DNA from: a virus
Strand: one strand, 5' to 3'
DNA length: 20,441 nucleotides
Virus record (IMG/VR): IMGVR_UViG_3300025132_000398
Coordinates: 1 to 20,441 of that record
The notes beneath the pieces are model-generated. The model worked only from the letters and a program-made list of their open reading frames with translations, was not told the origin of the DNA and ran no database searches. A program made the translations under genes and the position numbers. Of this stretch, positions 7,275 to 15,949 are shown in pieces (within the stretch, counting starts at the first letter, position 1; each line of letters opens with the position of its first letter).

Positions 7275-8201
7275 TTAAAAATTACCTCCCTCTAAGGTCT
7301 TAATGTTTTGTGCGTTATCGGCAAAATATTTTGAGGAACTGTTTTTCCAATAGATCACAGAACCATCTTCTTTGGTGGATTGGTCAAGCCAAGGTATACT
7401 ATCTACATAAGCTTTAACTGATTGCTGGCTAGGTGGGTTAACAGCTGAATTACTAGACATATTATCTTCATCTAGTACTGTATTAGAAGCTATTTCAAAA
7501 AAAGTACTTCCAGTATAATACTTTAGTTTATTAGTACTAGTATCATACCATAAATCACCTGCGGATGGAGAACTAGGTGCTGATGATGCTATCTTATATT
7601 CATTTGCATATCTATTTACGTGAGCTATATTATCAGCTACAGTCGTAATGTTACTTCCAGCAGCTGTACCAGTTAGAGCATTAGATACAAAACCGTAATC
7701 AGAAGATACACTTAAGTCACCTGCAACAACTCCAATATCAGTCAACCAATCTGGTTCATTAGCAGTTATTTGATCTGCTAACGTATCTATACTATCAGCT
7801 GCAAATTTAGCTGTTGTTACTGCACCATCTTCTATTTCATATGTCTGTACTAAATGATCTTTTTCATCTATAGCACGTAATACTTGTATCTGATTATCAT
7901 TTAGATCATCTTGTTTTATAGAAGAACCTGCATAATATACAGCTCTACCTTCTACATCAGAAGAAGCATTATTTAATATTTTAGTATCTCGATAGATTCT
8001 AACAACTTTATTCTGTGGTATGTTACCTGAAGTCCAAGTAACTGTACCTCCATTTTCAGTATAATTTGTTATGTTATAATGAGTAGCAGCTGTCTTTAAT
8101 ACACCATCTACTCTTACTTTGATTTCATCAGAAGTGAAAGAAGGAATCGAAAAAGCTTCAGAAGAACCCCCACTTGCTGTATATTGTTTAAAACTTGCCA
8201 T
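7275..8201 (-). CDS. gp17: Tail fibre protein with T7 gp17-type attachment domain
   Basis: The 308-aa protein opens with the T7 tail fibre N-terminal domain (Pfam Phage_T7_tail type) that docks fibres on the tail. Residues 1-120 carry SFTSDEIKVRVDGVL, HYNITNY, GGTVTW, VVRIYRDT and the helical QDDLNDNQIQVLRAIDE. After a linker of predicted beta repeats, residues 208-230 (PSSPSAGDLWYDTSTNKLKY) form a small fibre motif common in marine phages. The protein is much shorter than T7 gp17 (553 aa) and lacks an obvious receptor-binding tip. It is probably a base to which the fibre proteins of the following genes attach; that role is inference. Its last codons, for EGGNF, spell the GGGAGG that serves the next gene. 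Confidence 0.9.
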   Translation of the reverse strand: MASFKQYTASGGSSEAFSIPSFTSDEIKVRVDGVLKTAATHYNITNYTENGGTVTWTSGNIPQNKVVRIYRDTKILNNASSDVEGRAVYYAGSSIKQDDLNDNQIQVLRAIDEKDHLVQTYEIEDGAVTTAKFAADSIDTLADQITANEPDWLTDIGVVAGDLSVSSDYGFVSNALTGTAAGSNITTVADNIAHVNRYANEYKIASSAPSSPSAGDLWYDTSTNKLKYYTGSTFFEIASNTVLDEDNMSSNSAVNPPSQQSVKAYVDSIPWLDQSTKEDGSVIYWKNSSSKYFADNAQNIKTLEGGNF

Positions 8202-8204
8202 TGT

Positions 8205-11200
8205 TTATTTGTAAATTGTGAGGACTTCATCAAAAGAAGTTTGAGCAGTCTTTTGTTTTCTCTTTAATTTTTTACCTATCTGTTCACTAGATAATTCTTG
8301 AATCAATTCATCTCCTTGAATACTTAACCAAGCTTGCTTTCTAGCTCTAGTAAATAGTTTACCTATCATTTTATTATGATAGTAGTCTTTAGATTCATAA
8401 GCACCTCTATTACCATCTCTAATATCCTTCTCCATTTGCATTATGGATTCAATGATTTTCTTTTGACGAGATAGTTTAGTTAGTTCTTTTTCTAAGTTTA
8501 GATCACCTATAGCTTTTTGATACTTAGAACGTATCATAGGAGAATCTGTTAAGTTAATACTATTAGGTCCAGGGGAGAAATATGTTGACATTCTTAAATC
8601 ATAACCTGATCTAAATAAGAAGTTTCTTCCTTCAGTATAGTCTAAGTTAAATGAAATAGGACTAACAGCATTCCACATTCTAGTTAATGGATCCCATTCT
8701 TTAATAGGCTTACCATTTAATAGATCATATTTAATTGGAATATCTTCACCTGGGAATTTCTCGAATGCTAGGTTTCTATTTCTTATAGCATCTTCAATAC
8801 CAGATCCTAATTCACGGGTATATGGTGTAATTAGTTTACCGAATTCATTTCTAATACCAGCTAAAGGTATCTGATTGTTTAGTAAACCAGCTACAATCCT
8901 ATTGAATTGTCCAGGTCTTCCACTAAATAATTCTACAAACTGTTGCATTCCAGCTAGATAAGACTTACTTGTAAAGCCTTGAGCTACAATAAGAGACATC
9001 TTTTGGAACTGATCTTCAGTCCACTCTTCTCCCATCAACTGACTTGCATCACCTATATCACCAATAGTAGCTAATATCTGGTTAAATGGTTCAAATGAAT
9101 CATATCCAATCCAGACATCACCTAGTTTAATTTGTCTAGGTCTCCATCCACCATCTATCCACATCTGTCTCTGTTGTCTATCAACAGGACCATTACCTGT
9201 AATATTACCACTTAAGTAAGAATATGCACCCATACTGATTACAGCACTACCCATAGACAACCTACCAACTTGTAATGCCTTAGCATTAGCTAGTTCTTCA
9301 GCTGAAGTGATGCCGTATTTAGCTACAGCTTCCATTGATCTTGGGTTATTTGCACTAGCAAATGCTATATCATTCCATTCTTTAACTAAGAAGTTAAGGA
9401 CTGGTGTATGTTTAGCAGTAAGATTAAGACCATTAACTCCAGTCTTAGCGAATAAGAAGAAAGGTTTAGCCCATGGAGTCTGTTGGAATACTGAGTTTAA
9501 ACCTGCAGCAAATCCAGTTAGTTCTTGGGTTAGTGTAACTTCTTGACGAGCAAACTTAGTAGCTGCATCTATAATATTACCGTTACCATCGAATATCTGT
9601 GCATAGAAATCTTCTTCATATAGTCTGACTAGCTCAGGAGTAACACTATTATAAGCTGTTAACGCTCCTTTGTTCTTAGCATCTATAGCAGAACGTAAAG
9701 CTTTCTCTCTCATCTTAGCTCTACCTAAGATATAAGCAAAAGCATCATCAGTTGCTGCCATTATCTTAGTAGAATATGTAAGGAAACTATTACTATTCAA
9801 GTTCCTAGACATATTTGCCATAGCAAATGCAGCTTTATCTCCAGCTGTAGCCTGATCACTTTCAGAGAATCTCCTTAATATCTCCCAGTTATCATCACCT
9901 TGAGTATATTCAGCAAATCTAGTCTTAATAGTAGCTATATCTCCAGTCCAGTATGAGTTTAACTTAGTTTTAAATAACTCAAATGACTCTGGAATAGCTT
10001 GCATCATAGCATTAATTGATGATAAACCAGCTCTTAAGGTAGTTGTATCACCTGTGAATGGTAAGCTTATACCAGCTCCTATAGCCTGTGCAAACGGTCT
10101 TAAGAAGGTTGCAGTACTTGTACCTATAATAGCTCTCATAGGAGTCTTAGGACCACTTAGAACACTATGTATCATAACTCCTTGGAGTTCTCTAACCATA
10201 GCTCCTACCTGTGCTTTACCTTCAATCTCTCCACCACGGATCATCTTCCTAGCCCATTGAGTAAAGTCATCTACAGTATTAACTGTTTTCATTGATGAGA
10301 ATGCTTCAAACAAAGCTAGTACTAAATCTCCATCTTCATCTTTATTAGCTATTTTAAGTATAGACTGAATAGTTTCTCTAGCATCTTTAACTTCTTGCTG
10401 TACTGCTTCTTGTATAGCAGCAGGTCTCTTAGCTCCTAAGTTACGGAACTCTTGAGATAATGTATACTTAGCTCTCTTAGATTCAGAGATAGCTGTAAGC
10501 ATAGTATCAAGGATCTGGTCAGCTGGTCCATCTATATCTAATAGGTTGTCCCAATTACCAATCTCCCTACCAGCAATTCCTAAATCTCTTAACTGTTGTA
10601 GTAGTGTAGATACAACTAGATCACTAACGACAACATTCTGAGCTGTGATAGTAGTAATCTCATCTATCTTCTTACCAGTTATATCAGTAACATCAAACTT
10701 AATTGAAGTCTCTAGTACCTCTTCTAAGTATTCTTCAGCTGTCATTTCAGCTGCATTACGACCTAAAGTAATACGTTGATGAGCTGCAATAGCATCACCA
10801 AATACTTCTATTAGACGCTTCTTATTACCATCTACAGCTTTAAGTACACTCTGGAATTTCTCTGCACTATATAGTCTTGATAGAGTATCTACAACTAACT
10901 CTTCAGTTAATCCAGTTTCTCTAGCAATTCTTTCTCTCTGAACAGGTGTCGATACGTTACCTGCAGAACCTTCCTCTGCTCCCCATTCAGTTCTTATTCT
11001 CTTGTTACGTTCCCAAACAACGAAAGGATCTTTATCTTGGGATAAATGATTACCCTGATGTCTACCAGCTACGGGTGAGTTTTTACTAGCTCTAAATCCG
11101 AACTCATTCTTCCTAAGTTCTTGGATACCTTTTCTTATTGTTTGTAGTTCTACACTAGCACCTCTTTCAGCTACCTGTGCTCTAGCAAAGTTACTGCCTT

Positions 11201-11915
11201 TACCAAGAGCCATTGCAGCACTATCAAAGAGTATACCAATACCCATACCTTCTACGATGTTTTTGAATTTCATCATTAGAGGATGGTCTGTATCTCTAGT
11301 ACTGAGTGGTGTGTCCATCCAACCAAAACGATCTCGCATCATTCCTAATGCGTTCTCACCATCTGTTGTATGAGATATAGTATCAGATATAGCACCTATA
11401 CCAGCTGCTCTAATGAGACCATAACCAGCTGCACCAGATAGCCATGCAGGAGCTGTTATCCCAGCTGCACTAGTAGCTGCTGTTACACCAGCTGCCATTG
11501 TACCGAAGTGTACTACACCTCTTAACATCTGACCCCACCAAGTCTTAGTGATGATAGGATCATCTTCATTAACAAATGGTGTCCACTCTGGTTGGTAGTA
11601 ACCTTTCTCTTTCTTTTCTTTACTTGCTTGACCTGTTACTGTGTCTATAGCACGTTCAGGGAAAGTTTGTATAGATGAAGCAGTATCTTGTATACCACCT
11701 AACACAGCTGATTTTAACTCTTCAGCTACACCTGGAAGACCCCATTGTTCTCTATTTCTAGGGTCATCTTGTCCTGCTTGTATGGCAGCATCTTCTGCAA
11801 CTTGTTGTTCTTGTACCTTATCGGCTTCTTCAATTCCTGTTTGAATACCTCCGAGTACATAAGAAGCTTGGTCTAGTAGTTCTTTATCTACCAGACCTTT
11901 TTCTTCATTTTCCAT
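8205..11915 (-). CDS. gp16: Large internal core/ejection protein gp16-like
   Basis: At 1236 aa this is the largest gene here and matches T7 gp16 (1318 aa) in size and place. T7 gp16 is ejected first and forms the channel across the inner membrane. I see no lytic transglycosylase signature at the N-terminus, unlike T7 gp16. That end is acidic ([20 protein letters not shown]). Hydrophobic, Ala/Gly-rich stretches follow at about residues 130-180 ([20 protein letters not shown]) and 220-240 ([18 protein letters not shown]), which could insert in a membrane. The rest is a long helical body, and the last hundred residues are very basic ([15 protein letters not shown]). A weak AAGG precedes the start. 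The gene begins 17 bases after the 136-aa gene and ends three bases before gp17. Confidence 0.88.
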   Translation of the reverse strand: MENEEKGLVDKELLDQASYVLGGIQTGIEEADKVQEQQVAEDAAIQAGQDDPRNREQWGLPGVAEELKSAVLGGIQDTASSIQTFPERAIDTVTGQASKEKKEKGYYQPEWTPFVNEDDPIITKTWWGQMLRGVVHFGTMAAGVTAATSAAGITAPAWLSGAAGYGLIRAAGIGAISDTISHTTDGENALGMMRDRFGWMDTPLSTRDTDHPLMMKFKNIVEGMGIGILFDSAAMALGKGSNFARAQVAERGASVELQTIRKGIQELRKNEFGFRASKNSPVAGRHQGNHLSQDKDPFVVWERNKRIRTEWGAEEGSAGNVSTPVQRERIARETGLTEELVVDTLSRLYSAEKFQSVLKAVDGNKKRLIEVFGDAIAAHQRITLGRNAAEMTAEEYLEEVLETSIKFDVTDITGKKIDEITTITAQNVVVSDLVVSTLLQQLRDLGIAGREIGNWDNLLDIDGPADQILDTMLTAISESKRAKYTLSQEFRNLGAKRPAAIQEAVQQEVKDARETIQSILKIANKDEDGDLVLALFEAFSSMKTVNTVDDFTQWARKMIRGGEIEGKAQVGAMVRELQGVMIHSVLSGPKTPMRAIIGTSTATFLRPFAQAIGAGISLPFTGDTTTLRAGLSSINAMMQAIPESFELFKTKLNSYWTGDIATIKTRFAEYTQGDDNWEILRRFSESDQATAGDKAAFAMANMSRNLNSNSFLTYSTKIMAATDDAFAYILGRAKMREKALRSAIDAKNKGALTAYNSVTPELVRLYEEDFYAQIFDGNGNIIDAATKFARQEVTLTQELTGFAAGLNSVFQQTPWAKPFFLFAKTGVNGLNLTAKHTPVLNFLVKEWNDIAFASANNPRSMEAVAKYGITSAEELANAKALQVGRLSMGSAVISMGAYSYLSGNITGNGPVDRQQRQMWIDGGWRPRQIKLGDVWIGYDSFEPFNQILATIGDIGDASQLMGEEWTEDQFQKMSLIVAQGFTSKSYLAGMQQFVELFSGRPGQFNRIVAGLLNNQIPLAGIRNEFGKLITPYTRELGSGIEDAIRNRNLAFEKFPGEDIPIKYDLLNGKPIKEWDPLTRMWNAVSPISFNLDYTEGRNFLFRSGYDLRMSTYFSPGPNSINLTDSPMIRSKYQKAIGDLNLEKELTKLSRQKKIIESIMQMEKDIRDGNRGAYESKDYYHNKMIGKLFTRARKQAWLSIQGDELIQELSSEQIGKKLKRKQKTAQTSFDEVLTIYK

Positions 11916-11932
11916 ATTTACCTTAGTAATAA

Positions 11933-12343
11933 TTAAGCATAAGCCATAACGTCTTCTAAAGCTACCTTAGCAACTTCACTAGTTAATGTATTTAATTGAC
12001 GGAAGGGATCATTAGCAAGTTCGTCTCCATATGCTCCTGATACTATTCCATTATAAGCAAGTTGTTCGTCGTCAGTAATTTGATTAATTTTTCTATAACT
12101 ATTATTGAAACTCTTCATACTACCAGCTTGATTACCTTTAAGTAGTAGTTTAATCTTCATTAGATCTTTCTGCATTTTCTCATCAAATACAGCGTCACCA
12201 CCACCTAGACGTTCTACAACTCCTGGTATTTTTAGCATTTCAACAAGTTCTTTCATCTGCATGTCATAGATACCTAGACCTGTATCATCGTTCCAATTCC
12301 CATAATAATCTACACGTAATTGTAATAACTCTCTAAGAGTCAT
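11933..12343 (-). CDS. Unrecognised 136-aa protein between gp15 and gp16
   Basis: I do not recognise a family. The protein starts MTLRELLQLRVDYYGNWNDD and is mostly helical and soluble, with a Lys-rich middle (KMQKDLMKIKLLLKGNQAG) and an acidic C-terminal part. No signal peptide or TM segment is visible. It lies between two ejection proteins, so a virion core accessory role is a reasonable inference. The start is doubtful: ATG 12343 has no Shine-Dalgarno, while the frame is open for 12 more codons upstream (LPGKVPEFDPSQ) back to the TGA of gp15. None of those codons is ATG, GTG or TTG. It may therefore be a C-terminal extension of gp15 reached by stop readthrough, or the detached remnant of a once longer gp15. 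Confidence 0.65.
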   Translation of the reverse strand: MTLRELLQLRVDYYGNWNDDTGLGIYDMQMKELVEMLKIPGVVERLGGGDAVFDEKMQKDLMKIKLLLKGNQAGSMKSFNNSYRKINQITDDEQLAYNGIVSGAYGDELANDPFRQLNTLTSEVAKVALEDVMAYA

Positions 12344-12379
12344 TTGTGATGGATCAAATTCTGGAACCTTCCCAGGTAA

Positions 12380-14773
12380 TCAAAATGTACTATTATAATC
12401 TGCATCTTTAACTTGTAATTCAGTTAGCATATTTTCTGTATTATCTGGGACAACTGACCACTGAGCAGTTTTAGCAGAATTCTGTTTAATCATTAAAGGT
12501 CTAAGTTGGAACTTATCTTCAATTTTAATATCTCCTACTTCACCTTCTCTTAGGTCTGCTGTCATTTCAGTTCTCTTTTTAAAGAGTTCTCTACCAGTCA
12601 TATTAGGGAAGTATTTAGCTTTATCTGTCCACCAACCAGAGATAGGTTCACCTTTTTCTTCAGCAGCTAAACTATTTAGAATAGCTTCTTGTTCTCCAGC
12701 ATTCCAATATAAAGCACTATCTGCTGGTTTCTCAGTAGTACCTAGATACTGTACTAGTTGTGCTTCATTAGCTACTTCTAGTCTATAGTCAGGAACTATA
12801 TTATTTCCAAACAATTTAGGAGAATGATTATCAGGATTTTTATCCTTAATAGTATTGAACTCATTCTTAACTATATCCATTGCTTTTATCTTATTATCTA
12901 GTTTAGCAGCTAGTGTATCCTCTCTATTATCAGATCTCATTAGTTGCTGATAAGTAGCGTTATAAAGATTAAGCATTCTGGTTCTAGCTAATCTCATTTT
13001 AGCACCTAATCTTTGGTCTATTGTACCATGTACTTTATAGTCCTTTATGATCTCTACGAATTCTGCATCAGCATCTTCTAGTTCTTGAGAAGTTAAACCT
13101 TCTGAACCTAAAATTGCAACTTTATCTTTCCAAACTTGTTGTAGTTCTTGAGGTAATTTAGCAATTAATTCAGTAGATAATAATTCACCTCTAGCCTCTT
13201 GACCTTGAAGGGTTAGTAAAGCATTACCTGATCTATCAGCTCTACTTTCACCATAATTAGCAAAAGAAGCTAACTCAGCGAAGGCAGAATTAGCTGGAGA
13301 TAAGTTATGTTTCTTAGCTAATTCTGTCCATGTATTCATAGCTGCTGATTTTATTTCATCAGTAGACCAATTCTGTTCTTTAGCTTGATCTCTTATGCTA
13401 GCAGTTTGCTGTAGAATATCATTAGCTGTCTCAGCTTTCTCAAGCTTCAACTCTTCATTCATATCTTTCTGAGCTACGACTTGAAGTTGATTATATACTT
13501 CAGGTTTCAGTTCTTCTAGAGTAGTTGTACCACCACCTCTAGCTGGGAATGGAGTATTTATAGCATCCTGTAGTTCTCTACCAGATAGGTATCCTTTGTC
13601 TACGGCATGAGTAAGTAAATTAGCTGATTTAGCGAATCCCATACTATTATTCTTACCACCATCTAGTGTCTGTTCGTAGACACTGACTGAACCTGAACTA
13701 CCAACCATAGCGTTTATACCTTCACGCTTGAATGTAGCAGCGAAAGCTTTAGCATTAGCATCTCTATTATTAGATCTTGCAGTTTCTAAAGCTACACCCA
13801 TAAATTTCTTATGAGTTACTTGAGCTTGCTTGTATAACTCAGGAAAGACTTCTTCTCTATATCTTTTCTCTCCTATCTTATCTATGTAATCTTGGTTGAA
13901 AGCTGAATAATCTGCTAGTGCATCACGTAGTAATACTGAAGCAAAGGCAGCATCTTCTGCTGTAGCATCCTTACTAGTAGCATCCATGTAACTCATGGGT
14001 GTATCCATACCAGGAAGTTGTTTTTTAACACGTAAGAGTGATGGGAATATAGAATCAAAATCTTCTGCTATCTGCCATTGTAATTCTCTAGCAGTTAACT
14101 CATCAGCAGTAGCTCTATTAGTTTTAATGAATTCTAATCTTTGATTTAAATCAAGTTGATCTTCCTGTTCTTCAAATAACTCTTTTTGATGTTGATTTAC
14201 TATTTTTTCATTCCGTAAATCCCATTGCTTATCTTTCTCTCTAAGCTTCTCGTCAATATATATGTAACCATCTTCAGTTATAAATTGGCTAAGGTCTTCG
14301 TTTTGACCAATATAACCTTTAGATTCTAATAGCTCCCAGTGATCTGCAGTAAATTTTTCCCATACATATGTTCTAGCATCCATACCATACCACTCAGGGG
14401 CTGGACCTGCTGAATGTTCTGCTGCTGCTTCTACTTCAGATTTAGTAAGCAGCTTGGCTGTCTTCAGTTTAGTCTTATGTACTTGATCATACTGAGCTTT
14501 AGCTAAATCTTTTGCTTTCCAGTAATCATGTAATTTCTTACCTGAACCTATTAAACCTACTAAACTTTTTATATTCTCTTGTTTCCTATCAGCAGCATTT
14601 GTAGCCATTACTACGGCTTCTTGTGTGCGTTTAGCGAAGTCTTCTTTCTGCTGATCTATTTGTTTATTTACTTCTTCAACAAGGCTATTATCAGCTGGAT
14701 CATCATAGTTAGTTTTACTAATATCAGGTAAATTACCTTGATACTGACTCAGCATATCTTGAAAAGTACTCAT
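12380..14773 (-). CDS. gp15: Internal core/ejection protein gp15-like
   Basis: This 797-aa protein sits between the gp14-like and gp16-like genes and is close in size to T7 gp15 (747 aa). In T7, gp15 joins gp14 and gp16 in the ejectosome that spans the periplasm. The sequence is very hydrophilic and almost wholly helical, rich in Lys, Glu, Gln and Ala, with no signal peptide or membrane segment. Examples are the N-terminal VEEVNKQIDQQKEDFAKRTQ and the stretch EELKLEKAETANDILQQTAS. Assignment rests on order, length and composition more than on a specific motif. The start is fixed by a GGAGG seven bases upstream and an ATGA overlap with gp14. Its TGA stop is followed in the same frame by 12 sense codons and the next gene, so readthrough would yield a longer protein. 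Confidence 0.82.
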   Translation of the reverse strand: MSTFQDMLSQYQGNLPDISKTNYDDPADNSLVEEVNKQIDQQKEDFAKRTQEAVVMATNAADRKQENIKSLVGLIGSGKKLHDYWKAKDLAKAQYDQVHKTKLKTAKLLTKSEVEAAAEHSAGPAPEWYGMDARTYVWEKFTADHWELLESKGYIGQNEDLSQFITEDGYIYIDEKLREKDKQWDLRNEKIVNQHQKELFEEQEDQLDLNQRLEFIKTNRATADELTARELQWQIAEDFDSIFPSLLRVKKQLPGMDTPMSYMDATSKDATAEDAAFASVLLRDALADYSAFNQDYIDKIGEKRYREEVFPELYKQAQVTHKKFMGVALETARSNNRDANAKAFAATFKREGINAMVGSSGSVSVYEQTLDGGKNNSMGFAKSANLLTHAVDKGYLSGRELQDAINTPFPARGGGTTTLEELKPEVYNQLQVVAQKDMNEELKLEKAETANDILQQTASIRDQAKEQNWSTDEIKSAAMNTWTELAKKHNLSPANSAFAELASFANYGESRADRSGNALLTLQGQEARGELLSTELIAKLPQELQQVWKDKVAILGSEGLTSQELEDADAEFVEIIKDYKVHGTIDQRLGAKMRLARTRMLNLYNATYQQLMRSDNREDTLAAKLDNKIKAMDIVKNEFNTIKDKNPDNHSPKLFGNNIVPDYRLEVANEAQLVQYLGTTEKPADSALYWNAGEQEAILNSLAAEEKGEPISGWWTDKAKYFPNMTGRELFKKRTEMTADLREGEVGDIKIEDKFQLRPLMIKQNSAKTAQWSVVPDNTENMLTELQVKDADYNSTF

Positions 14774-15525
14774 GAGATCACCTCCATGTCAACATCAATT
14801 TTACCATAGTTAACTGCTAAGTAACCGTCTCTTATACCTACAGCCATAGGATCTATCTTAGCTACTTCTTGAGCCACAGCTCCACGGTATCTAGTTGGAT
14901 TGCCGATATAGTTAAATTCATATATCTTATGTCCATTAGGAGATACTCCTACTTGTTCTATATCTTCTTTCATTCTAATATCACTAGGAGCGAATAGAGC
15001 AGCTATAGACAAACCAGTACTTAAAGCACCCATAAACTGACCTGCTTTATCTGCACCAGGATCTGAGACAAGAGCACCAAACTCAGGTGTCATTCCTAAC
15101 TGTTTTCTGCTAGCACCTAACATCTTGGTCCTTTGTCTTTTCGCACCTTCTAATGCTATACTCTGACCTCTTCCAGCAAATTTTGCTATACCTGCATCAA
15201 TCTTAGATTCTGCATTTAATAGTTCTAAATATTTATTCCTACCAGCTGATCTGGAACCACCACCTTCATTAACATATTGAGTAGCTGCATAAGATCTAGC
15301 AGATTTCTCTTTAGCAGATAAACCAGCTGCTCTCTTCTGCATAACAGCTTGACGTATGTCACTTAGCTGTCTAGACTCACCAATACCTTGAATGAATTGT
15401 TTCTTTCTTTTGAAATCAGTTTCTCTATTCCAATATTTAATTGAATTACTTCTGTAATTGTACACCTTTTCACGGTGTCTTTCTTTAGCTGCAGCTCTAG
15501 CTCCAGCATTAGGATCTGCACACAC
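14770..15525 (-). CDS. gp14: Internal core/ejection protein gp14-like with C-terminal S74-like domain
   Basis: By position and build this is the gp14 ejection protein, which leaves the virion with the DNA and inserts in the host envelope. The basic, helical N-terminal half (ARAAAKERHREKVYNYRSNS) is followed by a short hydrophobic stretch QFMGALSTGLSIAALFA. The last 71 residues begin SDIRMKEDIEQVGVSPNG and include YRGAVAQEVAKIDP, the pattern of peptidase S74 / endosialidase chaperone domains. The Ser and Lys of the SDxRxK motif are present. I chose GTG 15525, giving an N-terminus MCADPN like the MC start of T7 gp14, and 251 aa. ATG 15561 would add 12 residues and has a GAGGG upstream. The end overlaps gp15 as ATGA. 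T7 gp14 (196 aa) lacks the S74-like tail. Confidence 0.8.
   Translation of the reverse strand: MCADPNAGARAAAKERHREKVYNYRSNSIKYWNRETDFKRKKQFIQGIGESRQLSDIRQAVMQKRAAGLSAKEKSARSYAATQYVNEGGGSRSAGRNKYLELLNAESKIDAGIAKFAGRGQSIALEGAKRQRTKMLGASRKQLGMTPEFGALVSDPGADKAGQFMGALSTGLSIAALFAPSDIRMKEDIEQVGVSPNGHKIYEFNYIGNPTRYRGAVAQEVAKIDPMAVGIRDGYLAVNYGKIDVDMEVIS
14781..14785 (-). promoter_or_regulatory. Strong Shine-Dalgarno for the gp15-like gene
   Basis: A perfect GGAGG lies seven bases before the ATG at 14773, inside the last codons of the gp14-like gene. It is the most canonical ribosome binding site in the virion core genes and fixes the start of the gp15-like protein. Confidence 0.8.
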
Positions 15526-15949
15526 GGCAAAACTCGATAAAGGATAATTGGTTAGGACCATACTTGAGTTCCCTCAAGAATTTAAACCCTAAGAATTTGA
15601 GTAGTTTTAAGTGGACTGTATTCCGTCTATCTGCAACATTCCAAAGTAAAGGTTCTGTTCTACTCTCTACAAACCTTTTGGATTCTTTTGCAAACGTATG
15701 TGGGTAATCTTTAATAGCAGGTGTACATATCATCCATATAGCTCCCTCTGGGCCGACTCCAGCCATACCAGCAGTCTTGCCGTTAGGCACTGTGAAATAC
15801 ACAGCAGAGCCTTCCTGAGCGATGAATTTAGCGTACTCTATCGGATCATACCCGTGACCTTCTTCGACCTCTCTACGGTCTTCTGGACGTAAGTTAGAGG
15901 CCACCTCCAAGGCAGCCTCCATTGTTATTGGATGGATGTATTTAGACAC
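15509..15949 (-). CDS. gp13: Internal virion protein gp13-like (GNAT-fold related)
   Basis: This 146-aa protein matches T7 gp13 in place (between gp12 and gp14) and size (138 aa), and in a pattern of short motifs. These are the N-terminal IHPITMEAALEVASNLRPED, a central SVYFTVPNGKTAGMAGVGPEG resembling an acetyltransferase beta core, then PLLWNVADRRNTVHLKLLKF and GFKFLRELKYG near the end. T7 gp13 is needed for proper virion assembly, apparently by supporting the internal core proteins; no enzymatic activity is implied. The start is GTG (15949-15947) inside the final codons of gp12, with no clear Shine-Dalgarno, so coupling is likely. An ATG at residue 10 is an alternative but would cut into the conserved N-terminal motif. 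Confidence 0.85.
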   Translation of the reverse strand: MSKYIHPITMEAALEVASNLRPEDRREVEEGHGYDPIEYAKFIAQEGSAVYFTVPNGKTAGMAGVGPEGAIWMICTPAIKDYPHTFAKESKRFVESRTEPLLWNVADRRNTVHLKLLKFLGFKFLRELKYGPNQLSFIEFCRVCRS

